Notes: generated by a model not told the origin, from the sequence alone. Positions 41,291 through 50,970 are shown, numbered from the stretch's first letter. The stretch: 64,000 nucleotides of DNA from CAWCGU01 sp963795195 (GCA_963795195.1 CAWCGU010000006.1:186001-250000), one strand, 5' to 3'. Numbers and translations: made by a program.

Positions 41291-41326
41291 GCGGGCAATC
41301 CTACGTAGCTGACAGGATCCCCGGTC

Positions 41327-42787
41327 ATGGCGGAAGCGAACCGGCTCGACGCTGTCATCGCCCAGGCGAAGACCGACCGCGGCAGGCTCGACTCGAACGC
41401 GCTCGGCCCCTGGAGCCTGACCGCGCTCGGAATCGCCAGCGTGGTCGGCGCGGGCATCTTCGCCACGACGGGGACGGCGGCCGCGAAGTTCGCCGGGCCG
41501 AGCGTGATCTTCACCTTCCTGCTGGCCGGCGTCGCCGCCGCTGCGATGGCCCTCTGTTATGCCGAACTGGCTGCGATGATCCCGGCCGCGGGCTCGACCT
41601 ACAGCTACGCCTACGCGATCTTCGGGCTATTTCCCGCCTGGTTCATCGGCTGGGACCTGCTGCTCGAGTACCTGCTGGCGGCCTCGACCGTGGCGGTCAG
41701 CTGGAGCGGCTATGCGGTCAGCCTGCTCGACAGCATCGGCATCCACCTCTCCAGCGACTGGACGGCGGCTCCCTTCGGGGAGGGCGCGGGGGTAATCAAC
41801 TTACCCGCAGTTCTGATCGTGGCCGTCACCGTCGGGCTGCTCGTGATCGGGACCCGCCAGTCGGCGACGGCCAACAACCTGATGGTCGCGATCAAGCTGG
41901 CGGTGCTGATCCTGTTCGTCGTCGTCGGCGCGACCTATATCTCGAGCGCCAACTACGACCCCTTCATCCCTGCATCCGGGTACTCCGGCGCCGAGGGCGG
42001 CATCCTCGGCATCCTCAGCGCCGGCGGGCTCGTCTTCTTCACCTACGTCGGCTTCGATGCGGTCTCGACCGCCGCGGCGGAGAGCCGCAATCCCCAGCGC
42101 ACGATCCCGATCGGCCTGCTCGCGACCGTCGCGATCTCGACGGTCCTCTACGTCGCCGTCGCCCTCGTGCTCACCGGGATGGTGCCGTTCGAGAAGCTCG
42201 ACGTCGCCGACCCGATCTCCGAGGCGGTCGGATCGGTGGGTCCCAGCCTCGACTGGCTGAAGGCGGCGATCAACGTCGGCGCCGTCGTCGGGCTGGCGGG
42301 AACCGTGATGGTCACCTTCTACGGGCAGACGCGCATCTTCATGCGCATGTCCGAAGACAAGATGCTGCCGGGCGCCTTCGCCCGGATCAGCGATCGCACC
42401 AAGACGCCCGTCTTCTCGACGGTGGTCTGCGGCGTCGTCGGCGCCGTGATCGCGGGGATCGTCCCCCTCAACGTGCTCGCCGAGCTCGTCTCGATCGGGA
42501 CGCTGCTCGCCTTCCTGCTGGTCTGCACCGGCGTGCTCGTGCTGCGCCGCCAGCGGCCGGAGATCGAGCGCCCGTTCCGCGTCCCCCACCTCAACCTGAT
42601 CGCGGGCGTCGGCATCGTCACGGCGCTGGCGCTGATGGTGACGCTGCCGATCGACACCTGGATCCGGCTGGTGATCTGGCTCGGCGGCGGCCTATTGATC
42701 TTCTTCGGCTACGCGAAGGCACGCAGCGAGGCCCACCTACGCGACGGCGGCCTCGGCGGCGCCCTGGCCGCGGGCCAGAACGACTAG
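41327..42787 (+). CDS. APC-family amino-acid permease
   Basis: A 486-aa secondary transporter with about twelve membrane segments and the consensus GIASVVGAGIFATTGTAAA in the first. The pattern AAESRNPQRTIPIGL and the C-terminal RPFRVPHL resemble the cationic amino-acid (CAT/YfnA) subgroup. It is divergent from the LysRS-MprF gene with only 36 bp between start codons, so shared control and lysine or another basic amino acid as substrate are plausible but unproven. Confidence 0.9.
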   Translation: MAEANRLDAVIAQAKTDRGRLDSNALGPWSLTALGIASVVGAGIFATTGTAAAKFAGPSVIFTFLLAGVAAAAMALCYAELAAMIPAAGSTYSYAYAIFGLFPAWFIGWDLLLEYLLAASTVAVSWSGYAVSLLDSIGIHLSSDWTAAPFGEGAGVINLPAVLIVAVTVGLLVIGTRQSATANNLMVAIKLAVLILFVVVGATYISSANYDPFIPASGYSGAEGGILGILSAGGLVFFTYVGFDAVSTAAAESRNPQRTIPIGLLATVAISTVLYVAVALVLTGMVPFEKLDVADPISEAVGSVGPSLDWLKAAINVGAVVGLAGTVMVTFYGQTRIFMRMSEDKMLPGAFARISDRTKTPVFSTVVCGVVGAVIAGIVPLNVLAELVSIGTLLAFLLVCTGVLVLRRQRPEIERPFRVPHLNLIAGVGIVTALALMVTLPIDTWIRLVIWLGGGLLIFFGYAKARSEAHLRDGGLGGALAAGQND

Positions 42788-43594
42788 CCCCGCGGACATC
42801 ACCCCGAGGCCGACCAGGGAGACGATCACCCCGAAGGTGGTCTCGTGGAGCGACTCCTCGAGCAGCGTCACTCCGAGAACGACGCTCGCGAGCGGGTCGA
42901 AGATCATGCTCGTAGCCATCGCCGGTGAAAGGGCGCCCGTCTGCAGCGCGAGCTGGCTGAGCGTCATGCTCGCGTAGCCGACGACGGCGAGCGCGTAGAC
43001 GTGCCAGTTCTCGAAGATCTCGAGGAAACCCTCATCGAGTTGGTCGACCACCGCCTTGGTCAGGGCAGCGCTGAGCCCGAAGAGGATGCCGGTGGCGGTG
43101 CCGAGCAGCGTCGCCCGCATCGCCGGGGCGCGGCCGCGGGCGGCGACGAAGAGTGCGGCGCCGAGTGCCAGGCAGACGCCGCCCGCCACGAGCCACTGCT
43201 CGAAGGGCGCGTCGTCGCGCCCACCCGAGGGATTTGCGAGCACGAGGAACGCGGCGAGCCCGCCGGTGACCGCGAGGGCTGCGATCACCTGCCGGCGTCC
43301 CACCTGCTGTCCCGTCCAGCGCTTCCCCATCGGCAGGGAGAAGACGACGCTCGTGGCCAGCACCGGCTGCACGACGACAAGGCGCCCGATGCCGAGCGCC
43401 GCCGCCTGAGCGATGAACCCGAGCGCGTCGGCGGCGATCCCCGCCAGCCAGACGGGCTTGCGGGCAAGGCGCAGCAGCAGTCCCGCCGACGAGGCACCGT
43501 CGGGGTCGTCCGGCTCCTGCATCGCGGCTCGCTGCTGGAGCACGGTGCCAAGGGCGAACAGCAGCGCCGCGACGAGAGCGAGGGGAACGGCCAC
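42737..43594 (-). CDS. DMT superfamily (EamA-like) transporter
   Basis: A 285-aa protein with nine or ten hydrophobic helices in two internal halves (ALVAALLFALGTVLQQRAA at the start; VLGVTLLEESLHETTFGVIV near the end, the usual last-two-helix pattern). Members move metabolites or drugs; the substrate is unknown. Its 3' end overlaps the end of the convergent permease by 51 bp. Confidence 0.85.
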   Translation of the reverse strand: MAVPLALVAALLFALGTVLQQRAAMQEPDDPDGASSAGLLLRLARKPVWLAGIAADALGFIAQAAALGIGRLVVVQPVLATSVVFSLPMGKRWTGQQVGRRQVIAALAVTGGLAAFLVLANPSGGRDDAPFEQWLVAGGVCLALGAALFVAARGRAPAMRATLLGTATGILFGLSAALTKAVVDQLDEGFLEIFENWHVYALAVVGYASMTLSQLALQTGALSPAMATSMIFDPLASVVLGVTLLEESLHETTFGVIVSLVGLGVMSAGLVVLARGQGAAEAAVA

Positions 43595-43640
43595 CGCGCG
43601 ACCCTAGCCCAACGAACGCCGAACGTCCCTCCGGGGGAGC

Positions 43641-46600
43641 TCAGCCCACCGCCACGCCGCAGGGCTCATTCGCGCCGCTGATGAAGCTCTGGTTGGGCGA
43701 GCTCCCGTCGAGGTTCGCGCGGCCGATCGAGTTGGCGGCACCACCCTTGTTCGCCCAGAAAACGTGGTTGGAACTCACCGCGACACCGCAGGCCTCAACA
43801 CTGCCGTTGACGATGTTCATGTTCCCGGTGCCCGCGATCGTGGCTCGCTGGATCGCCTGGGGATCGGTGTTGGCGATGAAGATGTGCGTGGAATTGACCG
43901 CGACACCGGTCGGGTTCGTTGGTGGGTCCGGGTCTCCCCCGCCGCCGTTCGGATCGATGAAGCCCGTGTTCAGCCCGGTGCCGTCGAGGTTGGCTCGCCC
44001 GATCAGACCCGGGTGGACCGCGTTTCCGTCGTGGCTGAAGTAGAGGAAGTTCGAATCCAGCGCGATGAAGTCCGGATCCGGAGCGCCGAAGCTCTGGATG
44101 ATCATCTGGTTGGAGCCGGAACCGTCGACGGGGCGGCGGTTGACGCTGTCGTTCCCGTATTCGCTCCAGTAGACGTGGCTGCCGTTGACCGCGATGCCGC
44201 AGGGCTGATCCCCGGTCGTGATGAAGTTCTGGTTGACCCCGGTGCCGTCGAGTTTGGCGCGGCCGATCGAGTCGGAGCTTTGGTTGGTCCAGTAGATGTG
44301 GTTCTCGTCCATCGCGACGCTGCACGGCCCCGACGCGCCGGTGATGAAGTTGTGGTCGACGCCCGTGCCGTCGAGGTTCGCCCGCCCGATCGTCGTCCCG
44401 GAGCCGTTGCCGTAGTTGCCCCAGAGGAGCTGCTCTGTGATGAAGAAGCCGTCCGTCGCGGGGCTCGGGTCCGAGACGCCGTGGGGGTCGGTGGCGAAGA
44501 CCTCGAAGGTGCGGTTGCCGACGGCAAGCGACGCCCGGAACGGCGACGAGCACGGGAAGAAGCCGCCGAGCGTGTCGCCCTGCTTGGAGAGCCGGCAGCT
44601 GAAGGTCGACCCGGGCGTTGAGGAGACGAAGGTCCAGGCCGGGCCGTGATCGGAGGATGACTCGGCCGGCCGTGAGGTGATCGTGGTCTCGGGGCTCGTG
44701 TCGATGCTGAAGGTGCGCGCCGCGGAGCCGTGCAGGCCCGCGGTGTCCCTGGCGATCACCCTGAAGATGTAGTCGCCGGAGGCCAGCGGCCCGGAGGTGA
44801 ACCCGGCCGGGTCGTTGCAGTCGGCCTCGCTGACGACGACCGCGGCGGCGAGGCCGACCGAGCAGGTGAAGCGAGCGCTCTCGGAGGCGCTGTAGGTGAA
44901 GGAGGCGGTCGGCTGGCCCGGGTTGCCGGCGAAGTCCGGGCCCGAGGTGATCTCGACCGTCGGCGGGGTCGTGTCGACCGTGAAGGTCCTGGTGGCGGGC
45001 GGCTTCTCGAAGACCGCGTCGTCCTTGCCCTTGGCGCCGGGGACGAAGCCGCGCACGTAGAGGGTGTATTCACCGTCGGGCTGCGACGGGTAGGACTTGG
45101 GGCTCGAGCACTCCGAGTACTTGAGCTTGCCCTGGCTGCCCTCGGGCTGCAGGGCGCAGTCGAACTCCGCGTCCTTGCGATTCGCCTTGAAGGTGAACGG
45201 GCTGAGCTCGGTGACGACGCCTTCGGGCCCGGAGGTGATCTCGGTCTTCGGCGGTCCCTTCTTGTCGATCTTGAAGACCCGTGAGGCCTTCTTGCCGACG
45301 TTGCCGAAGGCATCAAGCGCGATCACCTCGAAGCGCCAGCTGCCCTCCTTGAGCTTCTTGGAGGGCTTGCCGCTGGTGCAGTCCTTGAACTTGTCGTCGG
45401 GGCCGGGCTTGTCGTTGCCGAAGATGAAGCGGCACTGGAAGCCGACCGCGTCCTCGGGGCCCTCGAAGTAGAGGGACGGGGTCTGGTCGGAGGTCACCTT
45501 CTCGGGGCTCGGTGGGATGATCTTGACGTCCGGGCCGTCGGCGTCGACGATGAAGGGCAGCGACTCGGCCGGGGTCTGATCGACGTTGCCGGCGGCGTCG
45601 CGGGCGGCGGCTGTGTAGACGTAGGTGCCGGACTTGTCGTAGAGGCCGTCGTCGGGCTTGAGGTTCAGCGTGGAGTTGCACTTCTTGGGGAAGGCGTTGA
45701 CCTGCTTGAGCGCCTTGCCCTGGATGCCGAGCTTGCAGACGAACGGGGAGGCACCCACGATGGTCCCCACCGGGCCGACAGCCTGCTGCTTGAAGACCAG
45801 GTTCTGCTGCCCTCCGACGGTTCCCAACGGAGACTCCGTGATCAGCGTGTCCGGGGGGACGGTGTCGAGGGTGAACTTGTGCTTGGCGGCGGACGAGTCG
45901 TACAGCCCCTCGTCGTCCTGGGCCCGCACGTAGAACGTGTAGCCCTCGTTGTTCTCGAGGGCAGGATCGTTGTAGACCTTCGGCGATTTGCACGGCTTGA
46001 AGTTCAGAACGGGGATCGGACCTGGCGATGGATCGCTGTCCGCCTTTAGGGCGCAGGAGAATGTCGAGTTGGGCTTCGTCGAGTGGAACGTGAATTGCGG
46101 CGTCGTATCGTTCGTGAGGGCACCTGGATCACTCGTGATCTTGGTGTCGGGAGGCTTGAGCGGCTCCGTGGAGACCTGCCAGTCGGGTGTCAATTCGTCC
46201 CCCGCCAAGTTTGTGACACGAACCGCGGGACCCGAGCCATCGGCCTTCACGGTGTAAAGATCAAAATCTCCATCCCGGTTGGACGCGAACGCGATCTTCT
46301 TCCCATCTGGGGAGAAGACGGGATCGATGTCTTCGGCCGCGTTGTCGGTGAGAGCCTCGAGGCCGCCACCGCCGAGGTTCGACACATATATGTCACTTTG
46401 GCCGTTGGAGTTGAGCACGTAGGCGGCACGCTTGCCGTCCGGAGAAGCTGAAGGGGTTCGGCCAAGGAACGACAAGGTGAACGAGTTGCTAAAGGCCAGA
46501 GTCGAGGTTGAAGGAGTTCCCCAAAAGGGAATCGCCGACGAACCCAGGATGAACTTCTGGGTGCCCGCGATGTACTCGGGGTCCTCAATCGTCTGCGCCG

Positions 46601-47366
46601 CTTCGACGTCCTTCCCAAGCTGGACGGGAACGCCAGGCGAATTGGCCACTTTGACCGTTCTGACCCCGCCTACGTCATCGGGACCAGGTCCGAGGTAGTA
46701 CTTCTCGTAATCGAACACGGAAAAGCCGTTGTCTGGCGCGACGAGACGACAATACGAGTTGGAAATGTTCGAATACTGTGGCGGACAACTACTGGAGTTG
46801 TGGTCGTTCGGTGTATCGAGCGGCAGCGTCTTGGGGTACCCCTCGTACGGGCAATCCCGACCGGTGACTGTCTCTGAGAAGACGATCGACTTGCCGTTGG
46901 GCGAGAAGTAGGGGTCGTCGTACCTGCTGATCACCCCGCCGAGCTCACCGTCCACGCAAGTCACGGGCCACGCGCTGTCCCACGCGACCGTGGTGGACGG
47001 GCTACCCGATCCATCCGCGTTCGCAATCTGAATCCGCTGCTCAAGAACCGGCGGAAGGTCCTTGTACAACACATCTACGTCGAACACGAGTTGCGTGCCC
47101 GATGGGGAGAAAGCAGGCTCGCTGTAGGTCCACCCGTAGATTTCGCTGATCGTCGTGCCGTTCGGGTTGTAGGGCTTCTGCTTGCGCAGCACCTTGGTGC
47201 CGGAGCCGTCCGGGTTGACCCAGAACAAACTGCCGCGGTTTTCGAATCCGATGTGACCGTTCTTGCCCGGGTAGGCGGCATCCGCCGACATGGGGGCAAG
47301 CAGCAGGAGACCCAGCGCCGCCATCGCCGATACACCCGTCACCCCGCTTTGACCCCGTCCCATCAT
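43641..47366 (-). CDS. giant secreted protein: TolB-like propeller, Ig-like modules, C-terminal LRP-like propeller (copy 2)
   Basis: 1241 aa from ATG 47366, with GGGGA upstream. Signal peptide: MMGRGQSGVTGVSAMAALG, then LLLLAPMSADA. The N-terminal ~400 residues hold PD40/TolB blades (GKRAAYVLNSNGQSDIYVSN; GKKIAFASNRDGDFDLYTVK), homologous to but clearly different from the gene at 11892-15884. From residue ~498 to the end the two proteins are identical except one Ser/Pro. The terminal propeller ends abruptly at PCGVAVG; its first strand (LLWGNYGNGSG) could complete the last blade. Function unknown, extracellular. Confidence 0.87.
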   Translation of the reverse strand: MMGRGQSGVTGVSAMAALGLLLLAPMSADAAYPGKNGHIGFENRGSLFWVNPDGSGTKVLRKQKPYNPNGTTISEIYGWTYSEPAFSPSGTQLVFDVDVLYKDLPPVLEQRIQIANADGSGSPSTTVAWDSAWPVTCVDGELGGVISRYDDPYFSPNGKSIVFSETVTGRDCPYEGYPKTLPLDTPNDHNSSSCPPQYSNISNSYCRLVAPDNGFSVFDYEKYYLGPGPDDVGGVRTVKVANSPGVPVQLGKDVEAAQTIEDPEYIAGTQKFILGSSAIPFWGTPSTSTLAFSNSFTLSFLGRTPSASPDGKRAAYVLNSNGQSDIYVSNLGGGGLEALTDNAAEDIDPVFSPDGKKIAFASNRDGDFDLYTVKADGSGPAVRVTNLAGDELTPDWQVSTEPLKPPDTKITSDPGALTNDTTPQFTFHSTKPNSTFSCALKADSDPSPGPIPVLNFKPCKSPKVYNDPALENNEGYTFYVRAQDDEGLYDSSAAKHKFTLDTVPPDTLITESPLGTVGGQQNLVFKQQAVGPVGTIVGASPFVCKLGIQGKALKQVNAFPKKCNSTLNLKPDDGLYDKSGTYVYTAAARDAAGNVDQTPAESLPFIVDADGPDVKIIPPSPEKVTSDQTPSLYFEGPEDAVGFQCRFIFGNDKPGPDDKFKDCTSGKPSKKLKEGSWRFEVIALDAFGNVGKKASRVFKIDKKGPPKTEITSGPEGVVTELSPFTFKANRKDAEFDCALQPEGSQGKLKYSECSSPKSYPSQPDGEYTLYVRGFVPGAKGKDDAVFEKPPATRTFTVDTTPPTVEITSGPDFAGNPGQPTASFTYSASESARFTCSVGLAAAVVVSEADCNDPAGFTSGPLASGDYIFRVIARDTAGLHGSAARTFSIDTSPETTITSRPAESSSDHGPAWTFVSSTPGSTFSCRLSKQGDTLGGFFPCSSPFRASLAVGNRTFEVFATDPHGVSDPSPATDGFFITEQLLWGNYGNGSGTTIGRANLDGTGVDHNFITGASGPCSVAMDENHIYWTNQSSDSIGRAKLDGTGVNQNFITTGDQPCGIAVNGSHVYWSEYGNDSVNRRPVDGSGSNQMIIQSFGAPDPDFIALDSNFLYFSHDGNAVHPGLIGRANLDGTGLNTGFIDPNGGGGDPDPPTNPTGVAVNSTHIFIANTDPQAIQRATIAGTGNMNIVNGSVEACGVAVSSNHVFWANKGGAANSIGRANLDGSSPNQSFISGANEPCGVAVG
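43645..45875 (-). repeat. 2231-bp direct repeat, copy 2
   Basis: Matches 11896-14126 base for base in my reading except G44966. The high-coordinate edge (45875/45876) falls in the codons just after TVPPDTLITESPLG's preceding beta strand, at a module boundary between two Ig-like domains. The low edge lies at the last codon before the stop. Edges that respect module limits suggest recombination between homologous genes. Confidence 0.95.
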
Positions 47367-47748
47367 TTATTCCCCGCTGCCACCTTAGCGGCACTCGGCG
47401 AGCGCCGCAGCGCTCCCGGTGACCACGTGATCGTCACGTTTCCCCTCATGGGTCGAACCTACGGTGCGGACCCGGCCCCGACCGTGGGGCGCGTCACAGA
47501 GTGGGAGTGGTTCTCGTCACACTCAGGCAACACCTGCCGAAGCGGGTGCCGGCGATGACACGGTCACCGGCGGCAAAGTCGCAGCCGCTCTCGCCGAATG
47601 GCGGGCCCCGCCCACTGCCGAGGCGACCGACCGCAAAGATCGGGGAAAACTTCAGGGTGGAGCCACCGCAGACATCGGCCGGGCCTGGCATGATTCGATC
47701 CATGCAATTCGCGAGCTAGGGGCTCGCGTCAACTGGGAGTCGGGGTTA
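47367..47748. other. 382-bp gap between divergent secreted-protein genes
   Basis: No complete gene. It contains a short relic of a quinone oxidoreductase (next entry) and must hold the promoters of the two divergent genes. I see no convincing -35/-10 pair. The open frame that extends the + gene back to 47464 lacks a signal-like start and runs over the relic antisense, so I do not count it as coding. Confidence 0.5.
47534..47593 (-). pseudogene. relic of a quinone oxidoreductase gene
   Basis: On the minus strand this reads GESGCDFAAGDRVIAGTRFG. The intact qor gene at 54153-55184 has GESVSGFAVGDRVIAGTRFG, 16 of 20 identical, and the DNA matches closely over about 45 bp. The flanks show no further qor similarity. 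Orientation and position, just upstream of a secreted-protein pair, are the same as for the intact qor and the second pair. Confidence 0.6.
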
Positions 47749-50700
47749 ATGGAGAACATCGCGCCTGCAAATGGCCGGCGAACCCGTCGGTTCGCAATGG
47801 CTGCGCTTGCCGTGCTCGGCATGGTCGCCGCCTTGGCGCCGACGGCGTTCGCGGATCCGCCCGCAAACGACGCCTTCCTCTCCGCGCAGCAACTGAGCGC
47901 AGACAACGCGGTGGCGGCAGGCGACACTCGCGAAGCGACGCGGGAGGCGCCGTCTGAACCGAACCACGACAACGCCGGCGGGTCCGCGTCGGTCTGGTAT
48001 CGGTTCAGTCCCGTCGAGAACGGCGCCATCGAGGTCAACGTCTGCAGCGCCGACTTCGAAACGGCGCTGGCCGTGTACCGGGGTGACACGCTCGGAGCGC
48101 TGACGCCGGTCAAGTCGAACGCGTGCCTGGTCACGACTCCCGTGACGGGCGGACAGCCGTACAGGATCGCGGTCGACGGCGTCGGTCCGGCGAAGGGCCG
48201 CTTCACGCTGCGGTTCAAGTCCTGGATCGCACCGGCCAACGACGCCTTCGCGAGCGCGGAGCCGCTCGCCGGGTCCTCCGTCAGCGTCGACGGCGACAAC
48301 CGCGGCGCCTCACGTCAGGCGGGTGAGACTGACCACTATCCGGGCCGCGATGCGTCGGTCTGGTACACGTGGACGCCGAGCGCGATGGGCGGCGTCCACA
48401 TTGACGTCTGCACGCCGGGCGGAGCCGAGGACCTGCGCGTCGCGATCTTCCGTAGCTCGGTGCCTGGGGGCAGCTCCCTCGAGACACGGGCCTGCGAGGC
48501 CTGGTTCAGCATCGCGAGCGCCGACGTCGGTTTCACCTACCGGATCGCCGTCGACGGCACGCGCAGCGCGTTCAACCTGCGACTCGACTTCTTCGCAAAG
48601 CCGGCCAACGACGACTTTGACTCGGCGTTCGGCAATCAACTGGCCGCCAACGGCGACATCGTCGCGGTCGACACACGCGGCGCCTCGCGCCAGACGCCGC
48701 CCGAACCGAATCACAGCTCCCAAGCCGGCGACGCCTCGGTCTGGTACGCGTGGGTCCCGACTGCCGATGGCGTCGTGCGAGTGGACACCTGCACCGAGGA
48801 GTTCGACACCTACGCAGCGATCTACAGCGGGCCGAACCAGGCCTCGCTGACCCCTGTCGCACGCCCGTCGAACTGCGTGCTGGAGATTGCCGTGGTCCAG
48901 AACACCGTGTATTGGATCGCGGTGGAGACCCGGGCCAGCGACGAGGTTCGCGGAACGTTCGAGCTGCAGCTTGAGTTTTTCCCGCGACCACTGAACGACG
49001 ACTTCGCGCTGGCGCAGAATGTGGCCGCGGCGGAGACCGTCGTCACCGGCGACACCCGCGGGGCGACCCGGGAACCCGCCGAACCCACCTCCCACAGCGG
49101 GCAAAGCGCCGGCTCGGGCACGGTCTGGTACCGCTGGCAGGCGCCGATGACTGGCCGTGCCCGCGTCGATGCATGCGATTCGTTCAACGCGCAGACCGGA
49201 GCATTCCGCGTCGCCGCATATGTCGGTGGATCGGTTGGCACAGCGGTGAAGCAGGCCGGGGGACTCTGCGTTGCCAGCTTCCGGGTCGTCGCCGGCAACT
49301 TCTACCACGTGGTCGTGGAGGGCGCCCGAAACGGGGTGGGCAGCTTTGCGGCACGGTTCGACGTTCGCGTGACGCCGCCCAACGACGACTTCGCGAACCC
49401 GCAGCTGCTCACGAGCGAGGCCGACGTCTTCTCGGGAGACACGACCACCGCCACGTACGAGCAGAACGAGCTGGAGGCGCCGGACCCGCTGCCCGACGGG
49501 TCATCGGTGTGGTTCAGGTGGGTTGCCCCGTTCAGCGGAGCGCTGACGCTCTCCACCTGTTCCGTTGAAACGGCGTACGACACGACACTGCGGGTGTTTC
49601 GCGGCAGCGCTATCAACGACCTCACGCACCTGGGCTTCAACGACGACGCCACCGATTGCGGCACCCAAAGCAAGCTGCGCGTCGATGTTGAGGTCGGCAG
49701 CGAGTACCGAATCGTCGTGGACGGAAACCAGGGCAGCGTTCCGGCCTCCGCTCGTCGCGGCGCCTACCAACTCGACCTGACGCTTGTGGACGACGTCGCG
49801 CCGGAAACCGAGATCACGTCAGACGAACCGCAGGCGACCCTGACGGACGACCAACTGGAGATCGAGTTCGAGTCAGACGACGCGAACGCCACGTTCGAGT
49901 GCGCAGTCGACCCACCGATGACCTTCAGCCCATGCAGCTCTCCGGCGACGATCCAGGGACTGCCCGAGGGCGGAAGCCAGATCCTGGTGCGGGCGATCGA
50001 TCAGGCCTCGAACGTCGATATGTCCCCCGCCACGATGTCGGTCTACGTCGACACGGTCGCGCCGACGACCGAGTTCGTCGCCGCCCCACCGAGCCACAGC
50101 AACGACACGACCCCGACCTTCGGGTACACGTCAGATCCGGGCGCAGAGTTCGAATGCCGCGTCGTCCCGGCGGCGTTCAGCCCCTGCAATGAGCCCATCC
50201 CGCACGACTACGCCGACGCCGGCTTCACCACCGCTCCGCTCGCCGACGGCACCTACACCTTCGAGGTGCGCGCCCGCGACGAGGCGGGCAACCTCGGGCC
50301 GATCGCCGAACGCGAGTTCACCGTCGACACCACCCCGCCGACCGCGACGATCGACTCCGGCCCGACGGATCCGGCCGACACGACGCCGAGCTTCCGCTTC
50401 TCCTCCTCAGAGCCGAACTCCACGTTCAGCTGCCGGATCGACTCCGGCCCCGTCTTCCCCTGCTCGGATCCCTCCTCGGTCCCGGGTTCTCAGGCGGAGC
50501 TGACCAGCGTCGCCCTCGCCGACGGCGCCCACAGCTTCGCCGTGCGCGCCAGCGATGCCGCGGGCAACCCGGGGCAGTTCGCGACGCTGGCCTTCGCGAT
50601 CGACATCTCGGCGTCCACTCCGCCCGGCGGGGACGATCCCCCGGACGGGACCCCGCCCGGGGCGACGGCACCCGAGACGGTCCTCGACCTCAAGCCCAAG

Positions 50701-50970
50701 GCACGCGTCGTGACCCGAGGCGTCACCAAGAAGATCAGGTTCGGCTTCAGCTCACCGACCGCGGGAGCGACCTTCGAGTGCGCGATCCAGCGCAAGAAGA
50801 CCCGCAAGGCGAGCCTCGCTCCCGCCTCCTTCGGTCCCTGCAAGTCACCCAGGAGCTACAAGAAGAAGCCCGGGATCTACCGCTTCAGCGTCAGGGCCGT
50901 GGCGGGCGGACTGCCCGACGAGACGCCGGCAACCGTGACGTTCGCGATCTTCCGGGCGGTGGGGCGATGA
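47749..50970 (+). CDS. secreted repeat protein A (five SVWY-type repeats, Ig-like modules, basic C-terminal module)
   Basis: 1073 aa from the ATG at 47749 (GGGAG upstream). Signal peptide with RRTRRF n-region and cleavage near AFA-D. Residues ~38-680 are five repeats of ~125 aa, each opening with a PANDAF-like motif and holding GDTR-A-TRE, SVWYRW-like and a closing Y-IAVDG strand, with two Cys. Three Ig-like modules with paired Cys follow, then a ~90-aa basic module (TRGVTKKIRFGFSS, then SYKKKPGIYRFSVRAV). The repeat family is common in secreted bacterial proteins but unnamed to me. Residues ~826-1061 are nearly identical to protein B. Overlaps the next gene by ATGA. Confidence 0.85.
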   Translation: MENIAPANGRRTRRFAMAALAVLGMVAALAPTAFADPPANDAFLSAQQLSADNAVAAGDTREATREAPSEPNHDNAGGSASVWYRFSPVENGAIEVNVCSADFETALAVYRGDTLGALTPVKSNACLVTTPVTGGQPYRIAVDGVGPAKGRFTLRFKSWIAPANDAFASAEPLAGSSVSVDGDNRGASRQAGETDHYPGRDASVWYTWTPSAMGGVHIDVCTPGGAEDLRVAIFRSSVPGGSSLETRACEAWFSIASADVGFTYRIAVDGTRSAFNLRLDFFAKPANDDFDSAFGNQLAANGDIVAVDTRGASRQTPPEPNHSSQAGDASVWYAWVPTADGVVRVDTCTEEFDTYAAIYSGPNQASLTPVARPSNCVLEIAVVQNTVYWIAVETRASDEVRGTFELQLEFFPRPLNDDFALAQNVAAAETVVTGDTRGATREPAEPTSHSGQSAGSGTVWYRWQAPMTGRARVDACDSFNAQTGAFRVAAYVGGSVGTAVKQAGGLCVASFRVVAGNFYHVVVEGARNGVGSFAARFDVRVTPPNDDFANPQLLTSEADVFSGDTTTATYEQNELEAPDPLPDGSSVWFRWVAPFSGALTLSTCSVETAYDTTLRVFRGSAINDLTHLGFNDDATDCGTQSKLRVDVEVGSEYRIVVDGNQGSVPASARRGAYQLDLTLVDDVAPETEITSDEPQATLTDDQLEIEFESDDANATFECAVDPPMTFSPCSSPATIQGLPEGGSQILVRAIDQASNVDMSPATMSVYVDTVAPTTEFVAAPPSHSNDTTPTFGYTSDPGAEFECRVVPAAFSPCNEPIPHDYADAGFTTAPLADGTYTFEVRARDEAGNLGPIAEREFTVDTTPPTATIDSGPTDPADTTPSFRFSSSEPNSTFSCRIDSGPVFPCSDPSSVPGSQAELTSVALADGAHSFAVRASDAAGNPGQFATLAFAIDISASTPPGGDDPPDGTPPGATAPETVLDLKPKARVVTRGVTKKIRFGFSSPTAGATFECAIQRKKTRKASLAPASFGPCKSPRSYKKKPGIYRFSVRAVAGGLPDETPATVTFAIFRAVGR
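50225..50933 (+). repeat. 709-bp repeat, copy in protein A gene
   Basis: Identical, as far as I can read, to 53401-54109 (constant offset 3176). It starts at a TCACCACCG common to both and ends seven bases before the two tails diverge in reading (AACCG versus AACAT). It encodes the last two Ig-like modules and the basic C-terminal module. Confidence 0.93.

Noticed and set aside
47464..47748. Upstream extension of secreted protein A by 95 codons
   Set aside because: No signal-like N terminus, no ribosome-binding site, and the frame runs antisense over the qor relic; the ATG at 47749 has a good site and a proper signal peptide.
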